Positions 23,290 through 34,792 of a stretch of DNA of 64,000 nucleotides are shown here, one piece after another. Both the position numbers and the translations under genes were made by a program. Every line of letters begins with the position of its first letter. Position 1 is the first letter of the stretch. The DNA is from Taudactylus pleione (lineage: Eukaryota > Chordata > Amphibia > Anura > Myobatrachidae), in assembly GCA_031769625.1 (NCBI GenBank), contig JAUIMM010000121.1:11799501-11863500 (forward strand), read 5' to 3'. A model generated the notes under the pieces. The model did no database searches. It was not told where the DNA came from and worked only from the letters and a program-made list of their open reading frames with translations.

Positions 23290-24390
23290 AGATCAGCTGG
23301 TCTTGGGAGCAGTGTTCTTAGAAGCAAAGGACCAAGAATGTTCTTCTTGGCCGTAGCCCTTCCAATCAATCAAGTATTGGAGGTGTCCATAACGGGTTCT
23401 AGTGCCAAGAATTTTTGCCGCTTCATATTCTGCTCCACGATGAGCCTTTGGTAGTGCTGAATGAAACCAGTTGAGTATGAGTTGTTTCAATAATGGAATG
23501 TGGAATGAATATGGTATCCTCAGAAAGGGTGGTAGTTTGAGTTTCAATGAATCTGGGTTGATGACACGCTCAATGGCAAAATGTCCCAATGTAGCGGGGA
23601 GAGCTTCATGTATGGTATTTTTAACCTCAAAGAGGTGTGTTGAGAGTCAAACTCAAACCCCTTGTTTGAGACTGGGAACTGCTCTCGTTTTCCAGTCAGC
23701 AAATTTCTCATACCGCTCGTAAACATTCACAAAAGAGGAGCAGATCTCTTTCCAGATTTTAGTGAAGTGCCGCAAGGTACAGTCAGCAGCTGGAACCTGT
23801 GAAGCAGGAAGTGGTTGAAACTCAGGAACTCGAGGGTGAAGACCATAAGTAGCATAGAAGGGCATTGAATCAAAGGAAGATTGGTACTGGTTGTTATAAC
23901 AGAAGTGTTCCCAAGGAAGTAGTTCAGCCCAGTTCTCCAGAGAGGAGGATACAAATAATTAAATAAATTACTCCAGATCTTGATTGACCCTTTCTGTTTG
24001 GCCATTAGTTTGAGGGTGGTCAACAGTGGTGAACTTGAGTTTGACTTTAAGTGCGGAATACAAGGAGGCGAAGAAACATTAATCTCTTGAATGAAGAGTT
24101 GAACCAACTTAGGAGCTGTTGGAAGACCGTTGAGAGGTATGAAGTGAGCCTTTCAACTACCACCCAGAAAGTGTTGAACTTATTGGAAGCCGGAAGATCG
24201 GTAATGAAGTCCATTGATAAATGGGACCACAGTTGGTGTGGTACAGCCAAAAGGAAGCAACTGCCCAGCTGGGGTTTGACGAATCACTTTATGTTGGGCA
24301 CACTTAGAACAGGAGGCGATGAAACCTGAATTTCTTTCTTTAGTGAGGGCCACCAGTAAGATCTGGATATGAAATCAAGAGGTTTTCTGC
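23290..24390 (-). pseudogene. Ty3-type retrotransposon: integrase and chromodomain relic
   Basis: Minus-strand pieces in several frames. They carry an integrase core (LWSHLSMDFITDLP, then FWVVVERLTSY), a C-terminal region (PFYATYGLHPRVPEF) and a chromodomain with the aromatic core YLIDWKGYGQEEHSW near 23320-23400. This layout is that of vertebrate chromodomain Ty3-type elements. Frameshifts and stops make it non-functional. The upstream part of the same pol lies at 29496-30965, separated by the LTR element inserted at 24391-24395. Confidence 0.85.
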
Positions 24391-24395
24391 ATGAC

Positions 24396-25523
24396 TGTTA
24401 TGAAAACCCCTGGAGTGCAGCAGAATCACAAGGTCACAAAATATAACAGTAAAATACAAAATGTTTATTAAGGTTTGGAAATTATATCAGGGTAGTGCAG
24501 ATGAACTTGAAATACCAAAGCAGGATACACTGGAACAGTGGGCCTGATTCAGACCCGCTTGCAAGCACTACGCGCTCTCAAGCGGGTCAATGGTGGCCCA
24601 GTGCGCACGATGGAGCCGGCTCAGTCGTGCGCATGCGTGAGACCCGGATAGCGATGGCAATCCGTTGCTCCGGGTCTTGTACCAAAGGGGGCGTGCTGTT
24701 GATGTTGAGTGACAACATGCCTCCTTTGGTGGGCAGGCCGGGGGTGTAGCTGCCCAGACAGAGGCCTTCCCTTGGGAACGCCTACCATCTGGGGCCGGCC
24801 CCTCTGACATCACAAGTGATGTCAGTGGGAGTGCTTTCGGCTCTGTTAGAGCTGAAAGCACTCTGGGGCTTGCGGCAACGAGACCCTACCACAAGGATCT
24901 CATCGCAAGCCCGATGGTCACGATGGTCTTGACCATCGTGACTATCTCCCTGGCTGCTCGCTATAGCTGTGGGTGGTCACCCACAGCTATGCGAGCAGCC
25001 AGGGGGCCGCTCTGAAAAAACAAGAAGGATGGCCCTGATTCAGAGTGAGTGCTCTGTCAGAGCGTCCGGCTCTGAATCAGGGCCAGTGTTAGAACTAGGA
25101 GTACAGAAACAAACTGGTAAGTAGATACAGGTTCCTAAATTTTGATTGATCTAATGGTTCATATGTACAGTCCAAAAACCTCCATGTGCTGGGAACACAA
25201 AGAACTTGCAGGGATACCTTAGCTTTGCAGACAGGAAGATTCCAATGACTAGACAGGCAGAACTGGAACACAGGCTGAATACAATGCGAGGATAACAAAT
25301 AATGACCAGCACTCCATGCTGGTTCCAGGCAGCCTATAAGGCTAGCAAACTGGTGTAGTTCATACTAATTAGCAATGATTCACCAGGAGACTGATCAAGA
25401 AATGTCCAGAGAGCAGCACCTCTGGCAGGGACCAGAACTGCCGTTCATTTCTGAAGGGCCTGGTGACCCCTGCTGGTGAAAAAGCATACACAAGGAGGAT
25501 TACAAAAACAGACACTACTAACA
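24396..25523 (-). repeat. 3' LTR of the gag-only element, with MITE
   Basis: Begins TGTTAGTAGTGTCTG and ends GGGTTTTCATAACA on the minus strand. Without the MITE (24540-25084) it is about 580 bp. It lacks the internal tandem units found in the 5' LTR. Confidence 0.85.
24540..25084 (+). mobile_element. Hairpin-chain Harbinger MITE, copy D
   Basis: Starts GGGCCTGATTCAGACCCGCT and ends with the right-terminal hairpin (GGCCCTGATTCAGAGTGAGT … CTGAATCAGGGCC). AGT is duplicated (24537-24539, 25085-25087). The empty site is present in the other LTR (GGAACAGTGCTAGAAC), which proves mobility after the LTR element formed. Confidence 0.95.
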
Positions 25524-25558
25524 TAATGCCCCCCTCTGGAATGCGGATTCCAGATGCC

Positions 25559-27151
25559 TTAAGGTCTTAATTTCTTCTTCTTCCTCTTTTTGACATCAGA
25601 GGAAGAATGTAAAGAGGTATTTGTACACTCTGCAGAAATTAAGCAGTCATCCAAGAGAGCAAGAACATTAGGTGGGCTGAATCTCTTCACAACTGCCTGA
25701 AAGAAACCAAACAGATCCTGTAATATTGGGTCTTTAGAGTACACTAAAGAAGATGCCCACACCAAAGCCTCTCCTCTGAAACTCATTAACATATTGGCTA
25801 CTATATCCTCTTGGGTAACATCAGTTAATTCCATATATTGGAGTATAAAAGCTTCAAAGCAGGAGATATTACCATCATAATAAATGGGCTGACAACTGGA
25901 GGATACATTAACTTGATCATCCGTGGACTTAATTCTCTCAGATGGGAAAACAATCACCTCTGGGATACTGGACTGAACAAGTATAGGAGGTACAAGACTG
26001 GCAACAGACATGCCTTGGAGTTTAGGCATAGCAGGCACCTCAGGCGACACAGGAAACTGTGGCATCTCAGGCATTGCAGAACTCATCTTCACCTCCGCCA
26101 AGGTGGACCCTTTCGGACCTCTGGCAAGGCAGACACCTCTTGGACCTCTGACAAGGAAGTCTTAGGTGACCGGTCAACCCTGAAAGAAAAAACACCTGAA
26201 CTGGTAGCCAACATGGTGGCACTCTCCTCAGGCCCAGAGGCCAGGGCATTAGGGTCCTCAGGCCCAGAGGCCAGGGCATTAGGGTCCTCAGGCCCAGAGG
26301 CCAGGGCATTAGGGTCCTCAGGCCCAGAGGCCAGGGCATTAGGGTCCTCAGGCCCAGAGGCCAGGGCATTAGGGTCCTCAGGCCCAGACGCTAGGGCATT
26401 TCCTGGGTCTGTGGCACTGGACAACATCTCCGGCTGGGCAGCTCTGTGAGGAAACTCCGGCTGGGCAACTCTTGTTAAATTTGCAAACAGTCCTTCCATG
26501 GAACCAGCAGACAAGACATGAAGACCCTCCTTGGGACCAGCAGACATAATGGCTCCATCTGGGACTGACAAGGTGTGAAATTCCCCTTGAGGAACTGGCT
26601 GTTCATTAAATCCCCTTGTGGAACAGTCAGGCATGAATCCCCTTTCAGGGGCTGAACAGCCAAAGCCTCCTCCAATCCTAGACCTGCTGCAAGGACAAGA
26701 ACGTAGAAAATGTTCAGGACTGGCACAATATAAAATACTGTTATTTAAATCCTTGAAAAGCTCGCTCTGCTTCAGTGAGAGGAGCATGAGGACCACTTGA
26801 ACCCTTGATATTCACAGTTACTGGTTGAATTGCATTAAGGGCTGCAACAAAACCTGGAACAGAGTCGTTCTGAAAATTGGTGTGGTTAATAAGTTCCTTT
26901 TGGGGTGCAGAGGTGTAGTTCTCTACCTGCTGTTCAAGGACAAAAGTTACACTGGAGGGAAATTCAGGCAAAATGGTTAGCATTTGTGCTATCTGAGCAC
27001 GCAGCAGTATAATGTCTATCTGCAAATTGTGCAGTGAAAAATCTTTAAAGGGAGGAATGGCATGATTGAGTATTCCAGGGAGTTCTAGAACAAGGAGTTT
27101 TATTAGAGAATCCAAGGTTACAGCATGCTCTTGTTTGTTTGGGCTGGTCAT
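25559..27151 (-). pseudogene. Gag-like gene of the LTR element
   Basis: Read on the minus strand in three consecutive frames (27151-26741, 26796-26089, 26101-25559), so two frameshifts. The N-terminal part has no recognised motif. The middle has a minisatellite. The C-terminal third resembles a retrotransposon capsid: an aromatic-glycine pocket near YYDGN, and the segment AFILQYMELTD … LMSFRGEALVWASSL. No CCHC zinc knuckle was seen; the end is a lysine-rich tail. The start codon is only 2 bases past the LTR, leaving no usual leader or tRNA-primer site. About 530 codons overall. Confidence 0.75.
26227..26400 (-). repeat. 30-bp coding minisatellite in gag, 6 units
   Basis: Unit TCCTCAGGCCCAGAGGCCAG plus GGCATTAGGG, in frame with gag and encoding repeats of GPEDPNALAS. 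Most units are identical, so expansion is recent or homogenised. Confidence 0.95.
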
Positions 27152-27936
27152 TCTGTTATGAAAACCCCTGGTGTGCAGCAGAATCACAAGGTCACAAAAT
27201 ATAACAGAAAAATACAAAATGTTTATTAAGGTTCAGAAATGATGATAGGGTAGTGCAGATGAACTTAAAATAACAAATAGCAAAGCAGGATACACTGGAA
27301 CAGTGCTAGAACTAGGAGTACAGAAACAAACTCTGACCGTGGCTGGTTAGCAGGTACACTTAGCTCTGAGAAGTGCAGAGGAATAAACGGCAGACTAATA
27401 AGTAGATACAAGTTCCAAAATCTTGACTGATTCTATGGTTCACATGTAAAAAAGACCAGAAACATCCATATGTTGGGAACACAGAACTTGCATGGAGAAT
27501 AGACAGCAGACTGGTAAGTAGATACAGGTTCCTAATTCTTGACGGATATTATGATTCACATGTACAAAAGTCTAGAAACATCCATATGCTGGGAACACAG
27601 AATTTGCATGTATAATAGACAGCAGACTGGTAAGCAGGTACACTTAACTCTGAGTAATGTAGAGGAATAGACGGCAGACTGGTAAGTAGATTCAGGTTCC
27701 TAAAGGTTGACTGATATAATGGTTAACATGTACAAAAGTCCAAAAGCATCCATGTGCTGGGAACACAAAGAACTTGCAGGAATACCTTTGCAGCCAGTAA
27801 GATTTCAATGACTAGACAGGCAGAACTAGAACACAGACCTAATACAATGCAAGGATAACAAACAATGACCAGCATTCCATCCTGGTTCCAGGAAGCCTAT
27901 AAGGCTAGCAAACAGGTGTAGTTAATGGTACTAATT

Positions 27937-29322
27937 CATGCATTCATGTGTGGCTTTAAATGTATGTGAAATCATCTCTCCTGCATCCAATCTCAGCATA
28001 GACCTTCATGCATTCATGTGTGGCTTTAAATGTATGTGAAATCATCTCTCCTGCATATATTTGTTTTTTCCTGTATAGTCTATATTGTTCAGTGAAGCAT
28101 AGTTTATGGTATATATCTGGCCTGGTCTTTGCTCCAACTCAGAGCAAGTTATCTCCTTTTGATCAGCAGACCAATTGACTCAGATGTAGCCTGTCTTAAT
28201 TAAGGATATCATTCCTTTATATTCAGTATAGGGGCAGTTGTGGCTGGTTTGGCAGCTGGGGTTAAATACACGAAGTGTTAAATGACAAAGTGTACTAACA
28301 TAACAGTTAATCAATCATTGACCAACATCTAAGGTAATTTCAGATTAAAAACTGATTTCTTTACAATTTGTTAAAAAGCAAGTTACCTAAACTCACCATG
28401 TACTACACATTTCTTTTTATCAAAACACTCTTTTGTATTTCCTCTAAGGTTATAACATCCTTAACTTTCCTTGCATCTTGCCTCTCTGTGCTCATTGTAG
28501 CCGTATTGATTCACTCACCTCCTCTAAAAACGCATGTGCTTTCTTTTCATCATACATTGACTATTACAACCTCATTGTGTCACTATAAAAAACTTTTATA
28601 CACCTCCTACAACTGTATTAACTTCTCTCTCCTGCTTTTATTAGCTGGTGACATATCACCAAATCCAGGCCTCACACACATACAGCAGACTTACTATGTA
28701 ATAAATATCCTGCAAACCTCACGTGTCCCCTATCACCCTCCAAATCAATAAATGTGTCTTATGGATTCCACACTCGATCACAACTTATCATTATTTTACA
28801 TCTGAACATCTCTTTACAACAACTACTTTCACCAATTTACACATTTACCTGAGACTGCTGGTTTCACACCTTACACAAACTCTTTAAATAGCCCTTGATG
28901 AAGTGGCTCCAGCTACCCATTAAAATTTATGTAAACTTAAATAATAACCGTGGCTTTCCACAGACACCTACAATAACTGTCACGTAAAGTAGAATGTCAG
29001 TGGTGTTAATCTTACTCCAAATGACTTCCTCACATACTGTAAAATAGGTATCCACCCATCTGTCATCCTAACCTCTGTCCCATACTCATTGTCTGCCCCT
29101 CATGAGCAGGGCCCTCTTCCCTCATGTGTTTTTCCTTCCTTTACTTATATTGTTCACTACTCTATGCTCCAACGTTTATATATTATATTCTTGTCCTGCA
29201 ATATCTTGTACTGTATGTCACTGTTTTCTTCTTCTGTTCAACTGTTTATGTACTGTTTCTGTACTTTGTTTATGTACTTTGTAAGGCGCTGCGGAACCCA
29301 TGTGGCGCCATATAAATAAAGG

Positions 29323-29353
<31 letters not shown>
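27937..29353 (+). mobile_element. L2-type LINE fragment inserted in the LTR
   Basis: Flanked by TACTAATT on both sides (27929-27936, 29354-29361). Starts with two copies (70 bp apart) of CATGCATTCATGTGTGGCTT, then an open frame with a 2A-like motif, then jumps to the L2-type 3' end GGCGCTGCGGAACCCATGTG and an (ATA)n tail. The central reverse-transcriptase region is missing. Confidence 0.85.
28368..28751 (+). pseudogene. L2 ORF 5' fragment with 2A-like motif
   Basis: 127-codon frame. A hydrophobic, Leu/Ser-rich segment is followed by LLLLLAGDISPNPGL, the 2A-like ribosome-skipping motif (consensus D-x-E-x-N-P-G-P) found at the start of several L2/CR1 ORFs. Here the final proline after NPG is replaced by leucine, which would probably abolish skipping. 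The endonuclease and RT domains are absent. Confidence 0.7.
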
Positions 29354-29357
<4 letters not shown>

Positions 29358-29495
29358 AATTAACAATGATTCACCAGGAGACTAATCAACAAATGTCCAG
29401 AGAGCAGCACCTCTGGCAGGGACCAGAACTGCAGTTCATTTCTGAAGGGCCTGGTGCATACACAAGGATGATTACAAAAACAGACAATACTAACA

Positions 29496-30965
29496 ATGAC
29501 CCGCAAGGCAGAAAGAATGAGCCCAATGTAGCAGTTTTTTGTGTAGTGTGCTTGACAAACGTTTTCTCATTAGGAGGTGTGGAGTCTGCTCTAACTGCAG
29601 AGAAAGCCAATGATGAGATGCTTCTCAGCTGAGGTAATCTCATTTTCTTTCTCCATGGAGCGAGAACAGGCATCAGCCTTCTGATTCAGGACCCCTGGAC
29701 AAAAAGACAATTTGAACTTGAAGCATGAGAAGAAAAGAGCCCATTTGGATTGCCTCGGATTCAGACAATGGGCTGTCTTAAGGTACACAAGGTTTTTGTG
29801 ATCTGTCAGAATAGAAATTGGATGTACAGCTCCTTCCAACAGATAGCGCCATTTCTCTAAGGCTAATTTAATAGTGAGGAGTCCTTAATCCCCAATGGAA
29901 TAGTTGCACTCAGCTGGAGTGAATTCCCAAGAGAAGAATCCACAAGGGTGGAGGTGACCTTATGGAGTGCGTTGGGAGAGTACAGCTTCTACTTCCAAGA
30001 CTAATGGCTGTGTGGCATCAGGTTGACGCAAGTTAGTAGCAGAGATGAACTTCTGTTTGATCTGAAAAGCTTCCTTTAGTTCCTCTGACCATCGGGATGG
30101 ATTGGCACCTTTCCGGGTGAGAGCGGTGATAGGTGCAATAATGGTGGAGAAGTTCTTTATACATTTTTGATAGTAGTTCACAAACCCAAGGAAGCGTTGA
30201 ACAATTTTTTAGAATTGTAGGAAGTGGCCATTCTTGAATCGCTTGAAGCTTCTCTGGATTCATTCTGAGACCGGAACCTGAAATAATTATATATCCCAGG
30301 AAGGGAATAGAATTAACTTCAAAGACACATTTCACTGATTTACAGTACAGATAATTGGAACGGAGACATGAGAAAACCTCCTTCACTTGCCAGCGGTGTT
30401 CCTCCAGATCACTGGCGAATATCAGAAAATAATCTAGATAGACAACTGCATGCTTGTACAGAAGATTGCGTAAGATCTCATTGACACAGTGCTGGAATAC
30501 TGTGGGAGCATTATTGAGGCTCAAGAGCATAGCGAGGTACTCGTAGTGACTGTCGCGGGTGTTAAATGCGGTCTTCCACTCGTCTCCTTCGAGGATTCAT
30601 ATAAGATTGTATGCTCCACGCAAGTCCAATTTGGTAAAGATGGTGGTACGCAGTCAAAAAGTTCATTAATCAGAGGTAAAGGATTGCGGTTTTGAATTGG
30701 GATGTCATTCAAACCACTGTAGTCAATGCAGGGGTGCAACCCTCCATCTTTCTTTTTGATGAAGGAGAAGCCCGTGAAGTGGAAGGGCAGATTAACCTTT
30801 TCTCCAGATTTTCTTGGATGTTGTCAGTTGTGGCTTTTGTTTCTGGAAGCGACAGCGTATAGGTTCGCCATCTGGGAGGAGATTTCGCAATGGACAATCC
30901 AATTGGCGATGGGGAGGAAGTACACCAGCACCAGCTTTACTGAAGATATCAGTGAATTCTTGTAA
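29496..30965 (-). pseudogene. Ty3-type retrotransposon: RT and RNase H relic
   Basis: Minus-strand fragments in shifting frames. [22 protein letters not shown] near 30730-30660, then NAPTVFQHCVNEI and the active-site box YLDYF, where the usual second aspartate is lost. RNase H-like: [14 protein letters not shown] and [17 protein letters not shown] near 29800-29690. It continues at 23290-24390 across the inserted LTR element. Protease, gag and the 5' LTR are not present above 30965, so the element is 5'-truncated. Confidence 0.85.
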
Positions 30966-31537
30966 AATTGGTCACTAAAATAGTACTGTCCTAGTCAGCC
31001 CTCATCTACCTTATATATAATCTTATCTTAGTGATGTGATCAGTGTTGGTACTGATTGGTTATGTAAATTAATTGCAGAGAAATTCCAGAATTAATTACT
31101 TTATTAATCTATAGAAACATAGGCAGTTATGAAATATTCATTGTTCCAATTGATGTTAAAAATAGAGCATCTCAATTTATTAGATAATAAATATTAAATA
31201 GTTTAAAATTGCCAATTTTATTATAGATAGGTCCAAATCACACCTACTGTAATGACGAATGTATTTAATTTGAGGAGATGTGCCACACAAGTGTGGGTGC
31301 TGATAGAGTAAGGGGTAGGTAATGTTTAAAACAAAAAATTTTAATATAAAAATAAAATTTAAATAGATGAAATCCCCCCAAAAAATTTCAAATGATTAAA
31401 AAGTGTTTGAATGAAGATACAGTAAACAGGCTGATCCTTCTTGCAATATCAATTTCGAATTTGGTTTATACTCACAAGTGCCCCCCGTGATTAAGCCACC
31501 TGCCACAGCAGCAAAAAACTGGACACTGGGGCTAAGT
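30966..31537. other. Unassigned AT-rich sequence
   Basis: No gene, repeat array or element end recognised. Confidence 0.5.
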
Positions 31538-31709
31538 GACTCTGATTCAGAGATGGATGCATCTGCGGTTTCATACTCAACGCAGCAGCGAAAATATGCT
31601 AATGTTAGCAACAATCACCTGGGCATAAAAATGCCCACTGCTGCCTTCTTGCCTGCGTGCAATGACGCCTGCCCACTTAAATATCGGTAACATCGGTGGC
31701 CATCTTAAC

Positions 31710-33637
31710 TAGGGATTTGCACCGGACCATTTTTGCCGGATTTGGATTGGTTCTAATTCGTCGTCCGGATTTGGATTTGCCAAACTGCGGTGACTGGCTT
31801 TGGATTTGGATTTGGATTTTTTTTACAAAAATTGACAAACAAAGCTAAAATCACATAATTGATCCTTTTTTTCTTCTTAGAGCATCATTAACCTCAATAA
31901 CATTAATTTACAGTCATTTACAGTCAATTTAGACCACCTCATCTATGACGCATTGTCACACACAGTTGTGGCAGAAATGAAAAGTAGTGCACCCTCCCAG
32001 TGGGGTACGGCCAGCAGAATCACAGTACTTGTTACATAATGGGCTACGGCCCTAGGAGTCACAGTGCACAATCTTATTCACATTACACTGCACATAGTGC
32101 CCCTGATTCACATTATACCATAAAGTAGTGTCTCTTATTTATGTTACGACACACAGTAGTGCCCCTTTTACACAATGCCCACAGTAGTGCCCCTTTTACA
32201 CAATGCCCACAGTAGTGACCCTTTTACCAATGCCCACAGTAGTGACCCTTATACACAAAGCCCACAGTAGTAATGCCCCTTATACAATGCTCACAGTAGT
32301 AGTGCCACTTATACAATGCCCCCAGCAATGGTGTCCCTTACACAATGGCCCCCGTAGTGGTGCCCCCTATGCAGTCCCCTTAGTAGTAGGGCCCCCTATG
32401 CAGTGCCCCAGTAGTAATATGCCCCCAGGGTATGTAGTATTCCCCCCAGTAGCAGTGCCCCCATTAGCAGTCCCCCAGTAGTAGTGCCCCCATTAGCATG
32501 CCCCAAGTAGTATGCCCCCCAGTAGCAGTGACCCCAGTAGTAGTGCCCCAGTAGTAGTGCCCCCATTAACATGCCCCCAATAGTAGTGTCCCTATTAACA
32601 TGCCCCCAGTAGTGGTATGCCCCCCATTAGCAGGTCCCCAGTAGTAGTATGCCCCCCTTAGCAGGCCCCCAGTAGTAGTATGCCCCCATTAGCAGGCCCC
32701 CAGTAGTAGTATGCCCCCCCTTAGCAGGCCCCCAGTAGTAGTATGCCCCCCTTAGCAGGCCCCCAGCAGTAGTATGCCTCCCATTAGCAGGCCCCCAGTA
32801 CTAGTATGCCCCCTTTAGCAGGCCCCCAGTAGTAGTAGTGTCCCCCTTAGCAGGCCCCCAGTAGTAGTATGCCCCCCCTTAGCAGGCCCCCAGTAGTAGT
32901 AGTGCCCCCCTTAGCAGGCCTCCAGCAGTAGTATGCCCCTCCTTAGCAGGCCCCCAGTAGTAGTCCCCCCCTTAGCAGGCCCCCAGTAGTAGTAGTGCCC
33001 CCATTAGCAGGCCCCCAGTAGTAGTATGCCCCCCCTTAGCAGACCCCCAGTAGTAGTATGCCCCTCACTAGCAGGTCCCCAGTAGTAGTAGTGCCCCCCC
33101 TTAACAGTCCCCCACTTAGCAGGCCCCCAGTAGTAGTATGCCCCCTATTAGCTGGCCCCCTCTTAGCAGGCCCCCAGTAGTAGTATGCCCCAGTAATGCC
33201 CCATTACACACACACGTAAAAAAACCAACAACACCTGAATCCCCACTCCCGCTGCCGTCCGCTCTGCTCTGCTGCTCTATTATGCGCGGAGGGAGCCGGA
33301 AGATGGAGCTCATGAGTGAGCTCCAACCGGCTCCCTCCATGCAGCAGCCAATGAGAGTCTGTGTGACTCTCATTGGCTGCTATTACAAACACACAGCTGC
33401 TGCTGGCGGCTGTGTGTTTGATCTGTGTAGGGCACAGCGCTATCACAGCAGTCTGCCCTACACTAGTGGAGCTCTGACGTCGGATTATCTCGCGAGAATC
33501 CGATATCAGGAGGCTGTGGCTCGCCTTGAATGGGGCTCCGAGTCAGGCAAGGAACACCCGAACAGCGTTCGGGTGGACTTGGATCCCCAATGTTCGGAGC
33601 GGTTTGGATTCCACAGAATCCGAACCGCTCATCTCTA
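31710..33637. mobile_element. Non-autonomous hAT element with long minisatellite
   Basis: Ends TAGGGATTTGCACCGG and CCGCTCATCTCTA are inverted repeats. Exact 8-bp duplication ATCTTAAC (31702-31709, 33638-33645). The ends and the TTTGGATTTGGATT-rich left region resemble the larger element at 35677-40777. No transposase. Confidence 0.9.
32150..33195 (+). repeat. CCCCCAGTAGTAGT minisatellite
   Basis: About 30 units of roughly 30 bp, such as CCCCTTAGCAGGCCCCCAGT then AGTAGTATGC, with small length changes. It shares its core with the array at 7320-7570 in another hAT family. Confidence 0.95.
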
Positions 33638-33939
33638 ATCTTAACCTTGCGGAAAGTCTGACCTGCCACAGCCTTGGGAGCTCTTCTAACACACAGAGCT
33701 GCGTATGCAATTGCAGTGGATAATTTATGCATGCTCATGTAACGGCATTTAAATGGACAGGCATGCCTGTGTTTCTCTGACCACTTCCCGTTACCACCCC
33801 CAAACGCTGACAACCTGTCAGTCACTTTGTGATGGGATCCTCTTTGTGTCTGTAATCGCAATATGATCACTGCACAATGGCAAATGATCGCTTGATCTGA
33901 GTGAAAATTGCATTAGCGTCCATCTCTGAATCAGGCCAT

Positions 33940-34792
33940 CTGTGTGGTGTGCTGGGCTCCCGTAGCTCAGCTGGTCAACACTGCATGGACAGCGGGGACA
34001 CCGCTGTAACTGTCAGTCCACCGGCAGCTTGGGGAGCCATCAGCTCTCGCTGTCAAAGTCGGACTTACTACTCACCAGCCATTTACATCGCATACAGCAG
34101 GGAGTCCTGTCTCACAGAGAAGACGGTTAAAGAGGTGGGCGGACACCTGGCAGCCCTGGTCCCAGGGTGCGTCTTCTCCCTGTCTGGAACTTCACATGAT
34201 ATGCGCAAGGAGGTTTAACCTGTTTGATGTTTGTATGTATGTGAGCTCTTAGGTGCAATGCGTTTCGGCTGGTGTAGGGGACCTTTTTCAACGGAGATCA
34301 GACTTACCTTCTCTAGCACAGATGATTGCCATCTGGGTGGAAGGCTTGCGGGATAAGTATTGCCTTATTTCCCAAAGATATGAACTCTGTGTGCTGGATT
34401 GACGGGCAGGCTGTCACAAGATGGCCTTGCACCACAACTACACACCTCACAACCAATCCCCACTCCCCCTCAGCGCAGCTAGTAAAAAAACCACCAAAAA
34501 ATAACGGTCAGGTCATCAGACCACCATTAAAATTTCTGGTGCGCTCCATGGCCAATCCGTCCCTAACTTAATGTATATGTAAGTTCTGAAATATTATAGT
34601 GTGGAATGTATATCCAAAATATAAATATGATGTAATCATTTTTAGCTGGTGATGGAGCTGCTGGTCACTCATTTGTAGGAGTAAATACAGCTAATCAGAG
34701 CTGGACAGTATAAAATGAGTACAAATTAAACTGATTAAAAACAGAATTTAGTGCAACCTATGAAGAGAGGTTTTCAGAGCTAATTCTGGAGG
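33940..34792. other. Unassigned old repeat
   Basis: No gene supported. GGTGCAATGCGTTTCGGCTG followed by GACCTTTTTCAACGGAG (34252-34300) matches a widespread vertebrate repeat motif also seen at about 60125-60165. CGTAGCTCAGCTGG at 33961 only superficially resembles a tRNA start. Confidence 0.4.

Larger units (their letters stand above)
24396..29495 (-). mobile_element. Gag-only LTR element inserted in Ty3-type pol
   Basis: LTRs run TGTTAG…CATAACA on the minus strand. The 3' LTR is 24396-25523 and the 5' LTR 27154-29495, with a gag-like gene between and no pol. The flanking 5-bp duplication ATGAC (24391-24395, 29496-29500) is exact, and removing the element rejoins the outer pol. A polypurine tract (AGAGGGGGGCATTA) lies just before the 3' LTR. 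It must depend on another element's enzymes. Confidence 0.9.
27154..29495 (-). repeat. 5' LTR of the gag-only element, expanded and with L2 insert
   Basis: Ends match the 3' LTR. It contains three related tandem units at about 27330-27780 (each with GGTAAGTAGATACAGGTTCC, CATGTACAAAAGTC and CATATGCTGGGAACACAG) where the 3' LTR has one. An L2 fragment interrupts it at 27937-29353. Confidence 0.85.
31538..33939. mobile_element. Harbinger-type MITE interrupted by a hAT element
   Basis: Left end GACTCTGATTCAGAGATGGATGC-like and right end GCGTCCATCTCTGAATCAGG are inverted repeats. Removing the hAT insert (31710-33637 plus one duplication) leaves a MITE of about 470 bp. Confidence 0.75.

Noticed and set aside
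25838..26449. 203-codon plus-strand frame ending in repeats of SSGPEARALG
   Set aside because: It is the antisense of the gag minisatellite; the minus frame carries the recognisable capsid-like sequence.
33960..34040. tRNA gene suggested by CGTAGCTCAGCTGG
   Set aside because: No B box or acceptor stem follows; the resemblance is limited to the first 15 bases.
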